This document shows, piece by piece, positions 1 through 6,489 of a DNA stretch of 11,181 nucleotides. This stretch comes from Burkholderiales bacterium (GTDB lineage: Bacteria; Pseudomonadota; Gammaproteobacteria; Burkholderiales; Burkholderiaceae_C). The first letter of the stretch is position 1. Each line of letters starts with the position of its first letter. The notes below the pieces were generated by a model that worked only from the letters and a program-made list of their open reading frames with translations, was not told where the DNA came from and did not search any database. The stretch lies in contig JAABPT010000469.1 in NCBI GenBank assembly GCA_011391855.1, positions 1 through 11,181 on the forward strand. Direction: 5' to 3'. The position numbers and the translations under genes are program-made.

Positions 1-449
1 GCGGCGATCCAGCTGCCGTCGGGCAGCGCGGGCAGGAAGACCTGGACCAGGGCCACGGCCACGTTCAACCCGCCGGCCACCAGCCAGGCCTGGCAAAAGA
101 CGACGAAGCCCTCCTGCGCGTCAGCGCGCGCGGCCGTGCCGGCGCCGCCGGCCACCACCACGGCCGTGGCCGCCAGCAGCCCGACGGCCGACAGCGCCAG
201 CGTCGCCGGCAGCGCCCCCGGCCCCCAGGACCACGCCGCCGCCAGCGCCACCGCGCCCAGCGCCGCCCACAGCGGCCACGGCCCGCGACCCGGCGCGGCC
301 GGTGCCGAAACCGCGACGAAAACGCCCCACAGCGCCAGCGCCAGCGCCTGGTTCAGGAAGGTCGGCGAAGGCGAGACATTCCAGGCCAGCAGCGAAGGCA
401 GCGCGGCGGCTGCGGTGGCGGCCCAGAGACGGGGGTCGGTCAGGCGCAC
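1..449 (-). CDS. Polytopic membrane protein, O-antigen ligase / PglL-like (partial; 3' end beyond the window)
   Basis: The minus-strand frame is open from a GTG at 449 to the window edge (149 residues seen). It is almost entirely hydrophobic, with about five likely membrane segments (near residues 8-22, 32-50, 58-76, 80-101 and 114-139). The start of the frame has a Leu-Ala-Trp-Asn-Val-Ser-Pro-Ser-Pro stretch followed by Phe-Leu-Asn-Gln. Near residue 120 is a Gln-Ala-Trp-Leu-x-Ala-Gly-Gly-Leu segment leading into Val-Gln-Val-Phe. This resembles the N-terminal half of Burkholderiales O-antigen ligase/PglL proteins, which transfer lipid-linked glycans in the inner membrane. The catalytic Wzy_C region would lie outside the window, so the family call is tentative. 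The frame reaches back to a stop near 521 with no ATG, and GTG 449 is the only reasonable start, though no good ribosome-binding site precedes it. It follows gyrB in the same direction with about 100 bases between them and may be a separate transcription unit. Confidence 0.55.
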   Translation of the reverse strand, partial: MRLTDPRLWAATAAAALPSLLAWNVSPSPTFLNQALALALWGVFVAVSAPAAPGRGPWPLWAALGAVALAAAWSWGPGALPATLALSAVGLLAATAVVVAGGAGTAARADAQEGFVVFCQAWLVAGGLNVAVALVQVFLPALPDGSWIA

Positions 450-525
450 GGCGGGCTGGTGCAGTGAGCTACGGCGTGGTGCTGCGCGCGTTTGACAGCG
501 TGCCTGGCGGCCTCTGGACTACCGC

Positions 526-544
526 CGACGCCAGCCAGGCGTCG
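526..544 (-). terminator. Hairpin just after gyrB stop codon
   Basis: A perfect 7-bp inverted repeat (CGACGCC / GGCGTCG) with a 5-base loop begins 9 bases past the gyrB stop codon. Its position suits a transcript 3' end, but no T-run follows on the minus strand. It is therefore not a canonical intrinsic terminator; it could be a Rho-linked 3' hairpin or chance in GC-rich DNA. Confidence 0.3.
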
Positions 545-553
545 ACAACCGGC

Positions 554-3136
554 TCAAGCATCGATATTCGCCGCCCTTAACGCATTGCTCTCGATGAACT
601 CCCGGCGCGGCTCCACCTCGTCGCCCATCAGCATGGTGAACACGCGGTCGGCTTCGATCGCATCGTCGATCTGCACGCGCAGCAGCCGGCGCACGGTGGG
701 GTCCATCGTCGTATCCCACAGCTGCTCGGGGTTCATTTCGCCCAGCCCCTTGTAGCGCTGCCGGCCCACGGCGCTTTCGGCCTGTTGCATCAGCCAGCCC
801 ATGGCGGCGCGAAAGTCGGTGAGCTTCTGTTCCTTCATGCGTTCGCCCTCGCCGCGGCGCACCACGGCTTCGGGCCCCAGCAGGCCGTTGAAGGTGAGTC
901 CCGACTCCTTCAGCGCCGCGTAGTCGGCGCCGTGCAGAAAGTCCTGCGTGACGACGCTGCTCTTGATGTTGCCGTGGTGCCGGCGGCTGATGCGCAGGAT
1001 GTGCTTGTCGCTGCGGGCGTCGAATTCGGCGCTCACCTCGGCGTCCTTCAGCGCCGTCTGCAAGGCCAGCGCGCTGGCCTCGGCGGCCGCGGTGCTGTCC
1101 AGGTCCAGCACCAGGCCGTTGGCCATGGCGCGCAGCGCGTCCAGGTCCATCCAGTTGGAGAGCCGCTCGATCACCGTGGTGGCCAGCAGGTAGCTGCGCG
1201 CCAGGCTCTCCAGCGCCGGGCCTTCGATGGCAGGGCGACCACCCTCGGCCGCGCCGTCGGGCAGGACCACGGCGCCGGCCAGCGCCACGTCCAGCAGGAA
1301 GGCGTTGAGTTCGCCGCCGTCCTTCAGGTACTGCTCGTGCTTGCCGTGCTTCACCTTGTACAGTGGCGGCTGCGCAATGTAGATGTGGCCGCGCTCCACC
1401 AGCACCGGCATCTGGCGGTAGAAGAAGGTCAGCAGCAGGGTGCGGATGTGCGCGCCGTCCACGTCGGCGTCGGTCATGATGATGATGCGGTGGTAGCGCA
1501 GCTTGTCGATGTTGAATTCTTCGGGGCCGATGCTAGTGCCCAGGGCGGTGATCAGCGTGACGATGCTGTCGCTGGACAAGAGCTTCTCGTAGCGCGCCTT
1601 CTCCACGTTCAGGATCTTGCCGCGCAGCGGCAGGATCGCCTGAAATTTGCGGTCGCGGCCCTGCTTGGCGCTGCCGCCGGCACTGTCACCCTCCACGATG
1701 TAGATCTCGCACAGCGCGGGGTCCTTCTCCTGGCAGTCGGCCAGCTTGCCGGGCAGGCCCAGGCCGTCCATCACGCCCTTGCGTCGCGTCATCTCACGTG
1801 CTTTCCGAGCCGCTTCCCGTGCCCGCGCGGCGTCGACGATCTTGCCGCAGATGATCTTGGCGTCGGTGGGGTTCTCCAGCAGCCAGTCCGTGAGAAGTTT
1901 CGAGACGATCTCCTCCACCGGCCCGCGCACTTCGCTGCTGACCAGTTTGTCCTTGGTCTGGCTGCTGAACTTCGGCTCCGGCACCTTCACGCTCACCACG
2001 CAGGCCAGGCCTTCGCGCATATCGTCGCCAGCCACTTCCACCTTGGCCTTCTTGGCCAGTTCGTTGTCTTCGATGTACTTGTTAATGACACGTGTCATGG
2101 CCGCGCGCAGGCCCGTGAGGTGGGTGCCGCCGTCACGCTGCGGAATATTGTTGGTAAAACAGAGCACGTTCTCGTTGTAGCCGTCGTTCCATTGCATGGC
2201 CACTTCGACGCCGATATTGGTGCCCTGGTCGCTGAGTTTGTCGCCCGCAGCATGGAACACGTTCGGGTGCAGCACCTTCTTGCCGGTATTGATGAACTGT
2301 ACGAAGCCGCGCACGCCGCCGGCGAAGGCGAAGTTGTCTTCCTTGCCAGTGCGTTCGTCCACCAGGCGGATCTTTACACCGTTGTTCAGGAAGCTCAGTT
2401 CGCGCAGGCGCTTGGCCAGCACGTCGTAATGAAAGTCGATGTGGCTGAAGATGGTGTCGTCGGGCAGGAAATGCACCTCGGTGCCGCGCTTTTCGGTCTC
2501 GCCGGTGATCTTCATCGGGCTGGTCTCGAAACCGTCGCGCAATTCGATCGCGCGGTCTTGCGTGAAACCGCGCTTGAAATCGATGGCGTGCACCTTGCCG
2601 TCGCGCCGCACCACCAGGCGCAACCACTTGCTCAACGCGTTGACGCAGCTCACGCCCACGCCGTGCAGGCCACCGCTGACCTTGTAGCTGTTCTGGTTGA
2701 ACTTGCCGCCGGCATGCAGTTCGGTCAGTGCGATCTCGGCCGCGGATCGTTTCGGCTCGTGCTTGTCGTCCATCTTCACGCCGGTGGGGATGCCGCGGCC
2801 GTTGTCGACGACGCTGATGCTGTTGTCGCTGTGGATGGTGACGACGATGTCGTCGCAGTGGCCGGCCAGTGCCTCGTCGATGGAGTTGTCGACCACCTCG
2901 AACACCAGGTGGTGCAGGCCGGTGCCGTCGGAGGTGTCGCCGATGTACATGCCGGGGCGCTTGCGCACGGCTTCCAGGCCTTCCAGGATCTGGATGCTGC
3001 CCTCGCCATAAGCCGCCGAGGCTTCGTTGCCGGTGCTGGCATGCTGGCCCTCGGCCGACGGCAACTCACGCCGAACGACGCCGTGGTCGGGATCGGGGTC
3101 GGTCTTGGGGTCTCGGGGCTGCTTGGGATCACTCAT
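554..3136 (-). CDS. gyrB: DNA gyrase subunit B
   Basis: This is the ATPase subunit of gyrase (A2B2), which introduces negative supercoils. The product has 860 residues, longer than E. coli GyrB (804). The GHKL ATPase motifs are present: VVDNSIDEALAG (about 81-92, Asn84 for Mg), DNGRGIP (111-117) and GGLHGVG (155-161). Arg178 aligns with the aminocoumarin-contacting Arg136 of E. coli. The TOPRIM domain has EGDSAGG (482-488) and TDADVDGAH (555-563). After it comes the long Gram-negative insert (roughly 610-770), then YKGLGEMNPEQLW (795-807). About 38 residues precede the part that aligns with the E. coli start; this extension is charged and Pro/Asp-rich. The frame is open up to 3229, but the ATG at 3136 has the ribosome-binding site and begins MSDPKQP, whereas the upstream part would code through the dnaN-gyrB hairpins. 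It follows dnaN by 112 bases with no recF between, as is usual in Burkholderiales. Confidence 0.98.
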   Translation of the reverse strand: MSDPKQPRDPKTDPDPDHGVVRRELPSAEGQHASTGNEASAAYGEGSIQILEGLEAVRKRPGMYIGDTSDGTGLHHLVFEVVDNSIDEALAGHCDDIVVTIHSDNSISVVDNGRGIPTGVKMDDKHEPKRSAAEIALTELHAGGKFNQNSYKVSGGLHGVGVSCVNALSKWLRLVVRRDGKVHAIDFKRGFTQDRAIELRDGFETSPMKITGETEKRGTEVHFLPDDTIFSHIDFHYDVLAKRLRELSFLNNGVKIRLVDERTGKEDNFAFAGGVRGFVQFINTGKKVLHPNVFHAAGDKLSDQGTNIGVEVAMQWNDGYNENVLCFTNNIPQRDGGTHLTGLRAAMTRVINKYIEDNELAKKAKVEVAGDDMREGLACVVSVKVPEPKFSSQTKDKLVSSEVRGPVEEIVSKLLTDWLLENPTDAKIICGKIVDAARAREAARKAREMTRRKGVMDGLGLPGKLADCQEKDPALCEIYIVEGDSAGGSAKQGRDRKFQAILPLRGKILNVEKARYEKLLSSDSIVTLITALGTSIGPEEFNIDKLRYHRIIIMTDADVDGAHIRTLLLTFFYRQMPVLVERGHIYIAQPPLYKVKHGKHEQYLKDGGELNAFLLDVALAGAVVLPDGAAEGGRPAIEGPALESLARSYLLATTVIERLSNWMDLDALRAMANGLVLDLDSTAAAEASALALQTALKDAEVSAEFDARSDKHILRISRRHHGNIKSSVVTQDFLHGADYAALKESGLTFNGLLGPEAVVRRGEGERMKEQKLTDFRAAMGWLMQQAESAVGRQRYKGLGEMNPEQLWDTTMDPTVRRLLRVQIDDAIEADRVFTMLMGDEVEPRREFIESNALRAANIDA

Positions 3137-3142
3137 TGGGGG

Positions 3143-3152
3143 CTCTCTTCTC
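3143..3152 (-). promoter_or_regulatory. Ribosome-binding site of gyrB (decides the start)
   Basis: The minus strand reads GAGAAGAGAG ending 6 bases before the ATG at 3136. A possible in-frame upstream start at 3229 lacks such a site, so the shorter 860-residue protein is preferred. Confidence 0.6.
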
Positions 3153-3166
3153 TGTCGTCCGGCATC

Positions 3167-3188
3167 GGGGCCCGTGTCGGCGGGCCCC
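3167..3188 (-). promoter_or_regulatory. GC hairpin in the gyrB leader
   Basis: Perfect 7-bp arms GGGGCCC and GGGCCCC flank an 8-base loop, about 15 bases upstream of the gyrB ribosome-binding site. It lies directly downstream (in transcription order) of the hairpin plus T-run at 3192-3221. It could be part of an attenuator or an mRNA-stability element; this is inference from structure only. Confidence 0.35.
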
Positions 3189-3191
3189 ATC

Positions 3192-3221
3192 AAAAACGCT
3201 GAAGCGGGCCGCGGCCCGCTT
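3192..3221 (-). terminator. Probable intrinsic terminator/attenuator after dnaN
   Basis: A 20-base perfect palindrome at 3202-3221 (arms AAGCGGGC and GCCCGCTT around CGCG) is followed on the minus strand, after five bases, by a run of five T (3192-3196). It starts 27 bases after the dnaN stop codon. The stem is very stable and the T-run is short, so partial termination between dnaN and gyrB is plausible. Confidence 0.5.
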
Positions 3222-3248
3222 GCTTGCAAGCCGGTGCGCGCAGGCAGC

Positions 3249-4358
3249 TCAAATGCGCATCGGCATCACCACGTACTTGAATCCGGTCTCGCCGGGCACG
3301 CTCATCAGCACGCTGGCGCTGCTGTCCTGCAGTTCCAGCTTCACCATCTCCTGGGTCATATTGGCCAGCACGTCGATGAGGTAGGTGACGTTGAAGCCGA
3401 TATCGATGGCGTCGCCTTCGTAGTCCACCTCGAGCTCTTCCTTGGCCTCTTCCTGTTCGGCATTGCTCGAAGCGATGCGCAGCACGCCGGCTTCGAGGTT
3501 CACGCGCACGCCCTTGAACTTCTCGCTGGTCAGGATGGCCGCACGCTGCAGGCTGGCCAGCAACGGGGCGCGGCCCAGCACCAGCGCATTCTTGTGGTTG
3601 CGCGGGATGACGCGGTTGTAGTCCGGGAACTTGCCTTCCACCAGCTTGGTCACGAATTCCATGCCCGAGAAGCTGAACTTGGCCTGGTTGTTGGCAAAGC
3701 GCATTTCGATGGGCGTTTCCTCGTCCTTCAGCAGGCGCTGCAGCTCGAGCACGGTCTTGCGCGGCAGGATCACTTCCTGCTTGCTGGGCACTTCGGCCGC
3801 CAGTTGCGCCTGGCCCAGTGCGAGGCGGTGGCCGTCGGTGGCCACCAGCGTGAGCGTACGGCCTTCGGCAATGAACAGAATGCCATTGAGGTAGTAGCGG
3901 ATATCGTGCACCGCCATCGCGAAGTGCACCTGGTTCACCAGGTCGCGCAGCGTCTTCTGCGGCACGCTGAAGGTGGGCCCGAAATCCACGCTTTCGTTGA
4001 CCAGCGGAAAGTCGTCGGCCGGCAGCGTCTGCAGCGTGAAGCGGCTCTTGCCGCCCTGCAGGGTGAGCTTGTTCTGTGCCGAGCTCAACGTCACCACCTG
4101 GTCGGCGGGCAGTGCGCGCAAGATGTCGATGAGCTTGCGTGCCCCCACGGTGGTGGCCATCTGACCGGCGTCGCCGCCCAGTGTGGCGTGGGTACGCACC
4201 TGGATCTCCAGGTCGCTGGTGGTGAACTCGATCGAGTCGCCGTTCTTGCGCAGCAGCACGTTGGCCAGGATCGGCAGCGTGTGCCGCCGCTCCACGATGC
4301 CGGCCACCGATTGCAGGGCTTCCAGGACCTGGGCCTGTGCGGCCTTGAGAACGATCAT
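3249..4358 (-). CDS. dnaN: DNA polymerase III beta sliding clamp
   Basis: This is the ring-shaped processivity clamp that tethers DNA polymerase III and many repair proteins to DNA. The 369-residue length is normal for the family (E. coli 366). Landmarks along the three clamp domains are RRHTLPILANV (24-34), LVATDGHRLA (171-180), FPDYNRVIP (244-252) and the C-terminal VVMPMRI, which matches the conserved end of the protein next to the client-binding pocket. The start ATG at 4358 is preceded by AGAGGA at about 4-5 bases, a good ribosome-binding site. It lies 226 bases downstream of dnaA, a spacer that carries DnaA-box-like sites, and 112 bases before gyrB. Co-transcription with dnaA is likely, with a possible extra promoter of its own. 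Confidence 0.98.
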   Translation of the reverse strand: MIVLKAAQAQVLEALQSVAGIVERRHTLPILANVLLRKNGDSIEFTTSDLEIQVRTHATLGGDAGQMATTVGARKLIDILRALPADQVVTLSSAQNKLTLQGGKSRFTLQTLPADDFPLVNESVDFGPTFSVPQKTLRDLVNQVHFAMAVHDIRYYLNGILFIAEGRTLTLVATDGHRLALGQAQLAAEVPSKQEVILPRKTVLELQRLLKDEETPIEMRFANNQAKFSFSGMEFVTKLVEGKFPDYNRVIPRNHKNALVLGRAPLLASLQRAAILTSEKFKGVRVNLEAGVLRIASSNAEQEEAKEELEVDYEGDAIDIGFNVTYLIDVLANMTQEMVKLELQDSSASVLMSVPGETGFKYVVMPMRI

Positions 4359-4387
4359 GTCTTCCTCTTTTTAAACTTGGTAGCAGT

Positions 4388-4415
4388 AGTAGAGCGACGC
4401 GGTTTCTGGGGACAA
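4388..4415 (-). promoter_or_regulatory. Weak candidate dnaN promoter
   Basis: On the minus strand a TTGTCC (4410-4415) and a TCTACT (4388-4393) are separated by 16 bases, each matching 4 of 6 sigma70 consensus bases. They are suitably placed about 30 bases ahead of the dnaN start. The -35 overlaps a 7/9 DnaA-box-like 9-mer (TGGGGACAA, 4407-4415). The match is modest and could be chance. Confidence 0.25.
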
Positions 4416-4523
4416 GGTTATTTTCGCCTTTTCCATCAAGGGTTTAGGGGGCGGCGAACCCTGTGGGTGCGACCCCGGCGCCGCTGCACCCCAAACGGGG
4501 ACAACTCGGGGTGGCGGCGGCGC

Positions 4524-4564
4524 TCTGTGGAAAAGAGGGTGTTTGTGCCGGTTCTTTCCACAGA
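4524..4564. repeat. Inverted repeat made of two DnaA-box-like sites (dnaA-dnaN spacer)
   Basis: Perfect 10-bp arms TCTGTGGAAA (4524-4533) and TTTCCACAGA (4555-4564) are separated by 21 bases. Each arm contains a DnaA-box-like 9-mer: TGTGGAAAA at 4526-4534 (8 of 9 to the reverse consensus TGTGGATAA) and CTTTCCACA at 4554-4562 (7 of 9 to TTATCCACA). The pair starts 20 bases after the dnaA stop. The rest of the 226-base spacer holds a smaller hairpin (AGGGTT 4439-4444 / AACCCT 4457-4462) and an AT-richer stretch near 4415-4435. It could be part of the origin, a DnaA-titration site, or a transcript 3' hairpin. Confidence 0.5.
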
Positions 4565-4584
4565 CTTCCCGGGCGGCTCGTGCT

Positions 4585-6072
4585 TCACCCCTTCAGCGTC
4601 TGCTCCAGCACATGCAGCTGCTGGTTCAGTTCGGGGTTGGTGCTGCGCTCGGCGGTGATCTTGCGCACCGCGTGCAACACGGTGGTGTGGTCGCGGCCGC
4701 CGAAGAGTTCACCGATCTCGGGCAGGCTCTTCTTGGTCATGTCCTTGGCCAGGTACATGGCGATCTGCCGCGGCCGCGCAATGCTGGCCGGGCGCTTCTT
4801 GCTGTACATGTCGGCGACCTTGATCTTGTAGAAGTCGGCCACCGTCTTCTGGATATTCTCGACCCCGACCTGGCGGTTCTGGATGCTCAGCAGGTCTTTC
4901 AGCGCTTCGCGGGCCAGGTTGATATTGATGTCCTTGTGGTTGAAGCGGCTGTAGGCCAGCACTTTGCGCAGCGCGCCTTCGAGTTCGCGCACGTTGGCCC
5001 GCACGTTCTTGGCAATGAAGAAGGCCACGTCCTCGGGCATCTCGGCGCCTTCGGCCAGTGCCTTGCGGATGAGGATGGCCACGCGCATTTCCAGCTCGGG
5101 CGGCTCGATGGCCACGGTGAGGCCGGCGTCGAAGCGGCTCTTCAGCCGTTCGTCGATGTCGACCAGGCCCTTGGGGTAGGTGTCGCTGGTCATGATGATG
5201 TGCGCGCGCTTGGCCAGCAGGGCCTCGAAGGCGTTGAAGAACTCCTCCTGCGTGCGGTCCTTGCCGGCGAAGAACTGCACGTCGTCGATGAGCAGCAGGT
5301 CCAGGTGGTGGTATTTGGCCTTCAGCTCGTCGAAGGTCTTGCGCTGGTAGTTGCGCACCACGTCGCTGATGAACTGCTCGGCGTGCAGGTACAGCACCCG
5401 GGCGTCGGGCTTGTCCTTGAGCAGCGCATTGCCCACGGCGTGCACCAGGTGCGTCTTGCCCAGGCCCACGCCGCCGTAGATGAACAGCGGGTTGTACATG
5501 ACCCCCGGCGCGCCGGCCACGTGCAGCGCAGCGGTGCGGGCCATCTGGTTGGCGCGTCCGGCCACCAGGGTGTCGAAGGTGAGCGCCGAATTCAGGCGGT
5601 GCGGGCTGGAGGCTGGCGCGGGGGCACGCGGTACGGCATGTCCGGTGACGGTGCCGCCGCTGCCGGTGAGGGCGCCACCGCTGGCGGCGCGGTCCAGTGC
5701 GGCCGCGGCGATGGCGGCCGCCGATGTCACACCGCCGCGCACGACCGCGGCCGTTGGCGCTGCCTGGGTTGCGTCGGTGCGCGGCGCCAGCGTCAGTTCC
5801 AGCCGCACCGGCTTGCCGGCCAGGTCGGTCAGTACCGATTCGATGCGGTCGGCATACTGGGTGCGGATCCAGTCCAGCTTGAAACGGTTGGGCACGCACA
5901 CCGCCACCACGTCGGGTGCATCGCCGTCGCCGTGCCCGGCGGTGCAGGCGGGCGAGGGGGCGGACGTAGGTGCTGACGTGGGCGACAGCGGCCGGATCCA
6001 GGTATTGAATTGCTGTTCAGGCAACTCGGCAGCGAGGCGTTCGCAACCGCGTTGCCACAGGTCGAGGCTCAT
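4585..6072 (-). CDS. dnaA: Chromosomal replication initiator protein DnaA
   Basis: This AAA+ initiator binds DnaA boxes and melts oriC. The product has 495 residues from the ATG at 6072. Domain I (about 1-85) has the LPEQQFNTWIRPL and NRFKLDWIR segments, interrupted by a Ser/Ala/Pro/Gly-rich insert near 30-53. Domain II (about 95-160) is a low-complexity Ala/Gly/Thr linker. Domain III has Walker A GGVGLGKTH (200-208), Walker B LLLIDDVQ (259-266) and sensor/arginine-finger region DERLKSRF (307-314). Domain IV has the box-binding helix-turn-helix including RPRQIAMYLAKD and GGRDHTTVLHA (about 433-468). An in-frame ATG at 6081 would add three residues, but the AAGAAG ribosome-binding sequence abuts that ATG while sitting 9 bases from the one at 6072, so 6072 is preferred. 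It heads the dnaA-dnaN-gyrB block; its promoter carries a perfect DnaA box. Confidence 0.98.
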   Translation of the reverse strand: MSLDLWQRGCERLAAELPEQQFNTWIRPLSPTSAPTSAPSPACTAGHGDGDAPDVVAVCVPNRFKLDWIRTQYADRIESVLTDLAGKPVRLELTLAPRTDATQAAPTAAVVRGGVTSAAAIAAAALDRAASGGALTGSGGTVTGHAVPRAPAPASSPHRLNSALTFDTLVAGRANQMARTAALHVAGAPGVMYNPLFIYGGVGLGKTHLVHAVGNALLKDKPDARVLYLHAEQFISDVVRNYQRKTFDELKAKYHHLDLLLIDDVQFFAGKDRTQEEFFNAFEALLAKRAHIIMTSDTYPKGLVDIDERLKSRFDAGLTVAIEPPELEMRVAILIRKALAEGAEMPEDVAFFIAKNVRANVRELEGALRKVLAYSRFNHKDININLAREALKDLLSIQNRQVGVENIQKTVADFYKIKVADMYSKKRPASIARPRQIAMYLAKDMTKKSLPEIGELFGGRDHTTVLHAVRKITAERSTNPELNQQLHVLEQTLKG

Positions 6073-6081
6073 TGTGGACAT
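6073..6081 (-). promoter_or_regulatory. DnaA-box-like 9-mer at the dnaA start
   Basis: The minus strand reads ATGTCCACA immediately before the chosen ATG, 7 of 9 to TTATCCACA with the TCCACA core intact. It overlaps the alternative start codon. It may be an accessory autoregulatory site or chance. Confidence 0.3.
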
Positions 6082-6131
6082 CTTCTTTTGGGAGCCGCCG
6101 GAAGGTGCGGGTTTGCGCTCGGCGGATCGCA

Positions 6132-6160
6132 GTTATCCACACATTCGACGCCGCCGTCAA
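6132..6160 (-). promoter_or_regulatory. dnaA promoter (sigma70 type)
   Basis: On the minus strand TTGACG (6155-6160) and GATAAC (6132-6137) are separated by exactly 17 bases, matching 5/6 and 4/6 of the consensus. The predicted start point near 6125 leaves a leader of about 50 bases before the dnaA ATG. The -10 hexamer lies within the perfect DnaA box, so DnaA binding should block polymerase. Confidence 0.6.
6133..6141 (+). promoter_or_regulatory. Perfect DnaA box (TTATCCACA)
   Basis: This 9-mer matches the high-affinity consensus at every base. It overlaps the -10 element of the dnaA promoter, the arrangement known for dnaA autorepression in other bacteria, and may also act in oriC. Confidence 0.85.
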
Positions 6161-6194
6161 GCCCGTCAGGCGCACGGACTTGTGGTGCAAGTGT

Positions 6195-6223
6195 TTGACC
6201 GAAAAGGAATTTTTTGCTGTAAT
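6195..6223 (+). promoter_or_regulatory. rpmH-rnpA promoter (sigma70, extended -10)
   Basis: TTGACC (6195-6200) and TGTAAT (6218-6223) are separated by 17 bases, each matching 5 of 6 consensus bases. A TGC extended -10 element lies directly upstream at 6215-6217. The spacer is A/T-rich. The expected start near 6230 gives an rpmH leader of about 260 nt. It faces away from the dnaA promoter, the two -35 elements being 34 bases apart. Confidence 0.7.
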
Positions 6224-6418
6224 CGCGGGTTTTCCGAATTCTGCTTGGCGGCCACTTTTTCGCCCGGCGGGAGTCGATTCAGAGGCTTTTGAGCCGGCCG
6301 TTGTCCTTGGGTCAGCCGTACGGCAGTCCCACGGTCAGGCATGTCGACAAGGCCTGCCGCGCCCGGCGAGGTTCAGGGCTCGGCAGCTGGAACGGCCCAA
6401 GCCGCGACGGCACTGTCC

Positions 6419-6455
6419 GGGCCCACATCGCAGGACTTCAGGGTCCTGCCGGCCC
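6419..6455 (+). promoter_or_regulatory. Stem-loop in the rpmH leader
   Basis: A 7-bp stem GCAGGAC/GTCCTGC (6430-6436 and 6443-6449, 6-base loop) is nested inside further pairing of GGGCC (6419-6423) with GGCCC (6451-6455). It ends about 27 bases before the rpmH ribosome-binding site GAGGA. It may stabilise the mRNA or affect translation; no known leader family is recognised. Confidence 0.35.
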
Positions 6456-6489
6456 ATTCAACCGCCCCCTTACCCATCGAGGATTTGCC

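Larger units (their letters stand above)
6082..6489. other. dnaA-rpmH divergent intergenic region, candidate oriC
   Basis: With the DnaA-box-like 9-mer at 6073-6081 this makes a 417-base gene-free stretch. Genes on both sides point away from it, as expected for leading strands leaving an origin. It contains one perfect DnaA box (6133-6141), divergent dnaA and rpmH promoters, a short inverted repeat ACTTG/CAAGT (6178-6192), and an AT-richer tract at 6192-6242 (about 60 percent AT by hand count, in DNA that is otherwise strongly GC-rich) that could serve as a duplex-unwinding element. A single perfect box is sparse for an origin, so the functional origin may extend into the dnaA-dnaN spacer or rnpA. 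Bases from about 6260 to 6410 show nothing I can identify beyond being the rpmH leader. Confidence 0.5.

Noticed and set aside
2829..2838. DnaA-box-like TGTGGATGG inside gyrB
   Set aside because: It matches only 7 of 9, is isolated, and encodes conserved ATPase-domain residues; probably chance.
785..3202. 805-residue plus-strand open frame antisense to gyrB
   Set aside because: It mirrors the gyrB frame in GC-rich DNA, has low-complexity His/Val/Ala/Gln composition and no domain, and gyrB itself is unmistakable.
3137..3229. Upstream extension of gyrB to an ATG at 3229
   Set aside because: It would translate both hairpins of the spacer, lacks a ribosome-binding site, and the internal ATG at 3136 has one.
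3027..5976. Long plus-strand open frames antisense to dnaN and dnaA (3027-4658 and 4543-5976)
   Set aside because: They are high-GC shadow frames of conserved genes with no recognisable motif.
6289..6489. In-frame upstream extension of rpmH
   Set aside because: bL34 is 44 residues and aligns from the ATG at 6490, which has a good ribosome-binding site; the absence of stops upstream is expected in GC-rich DNA.
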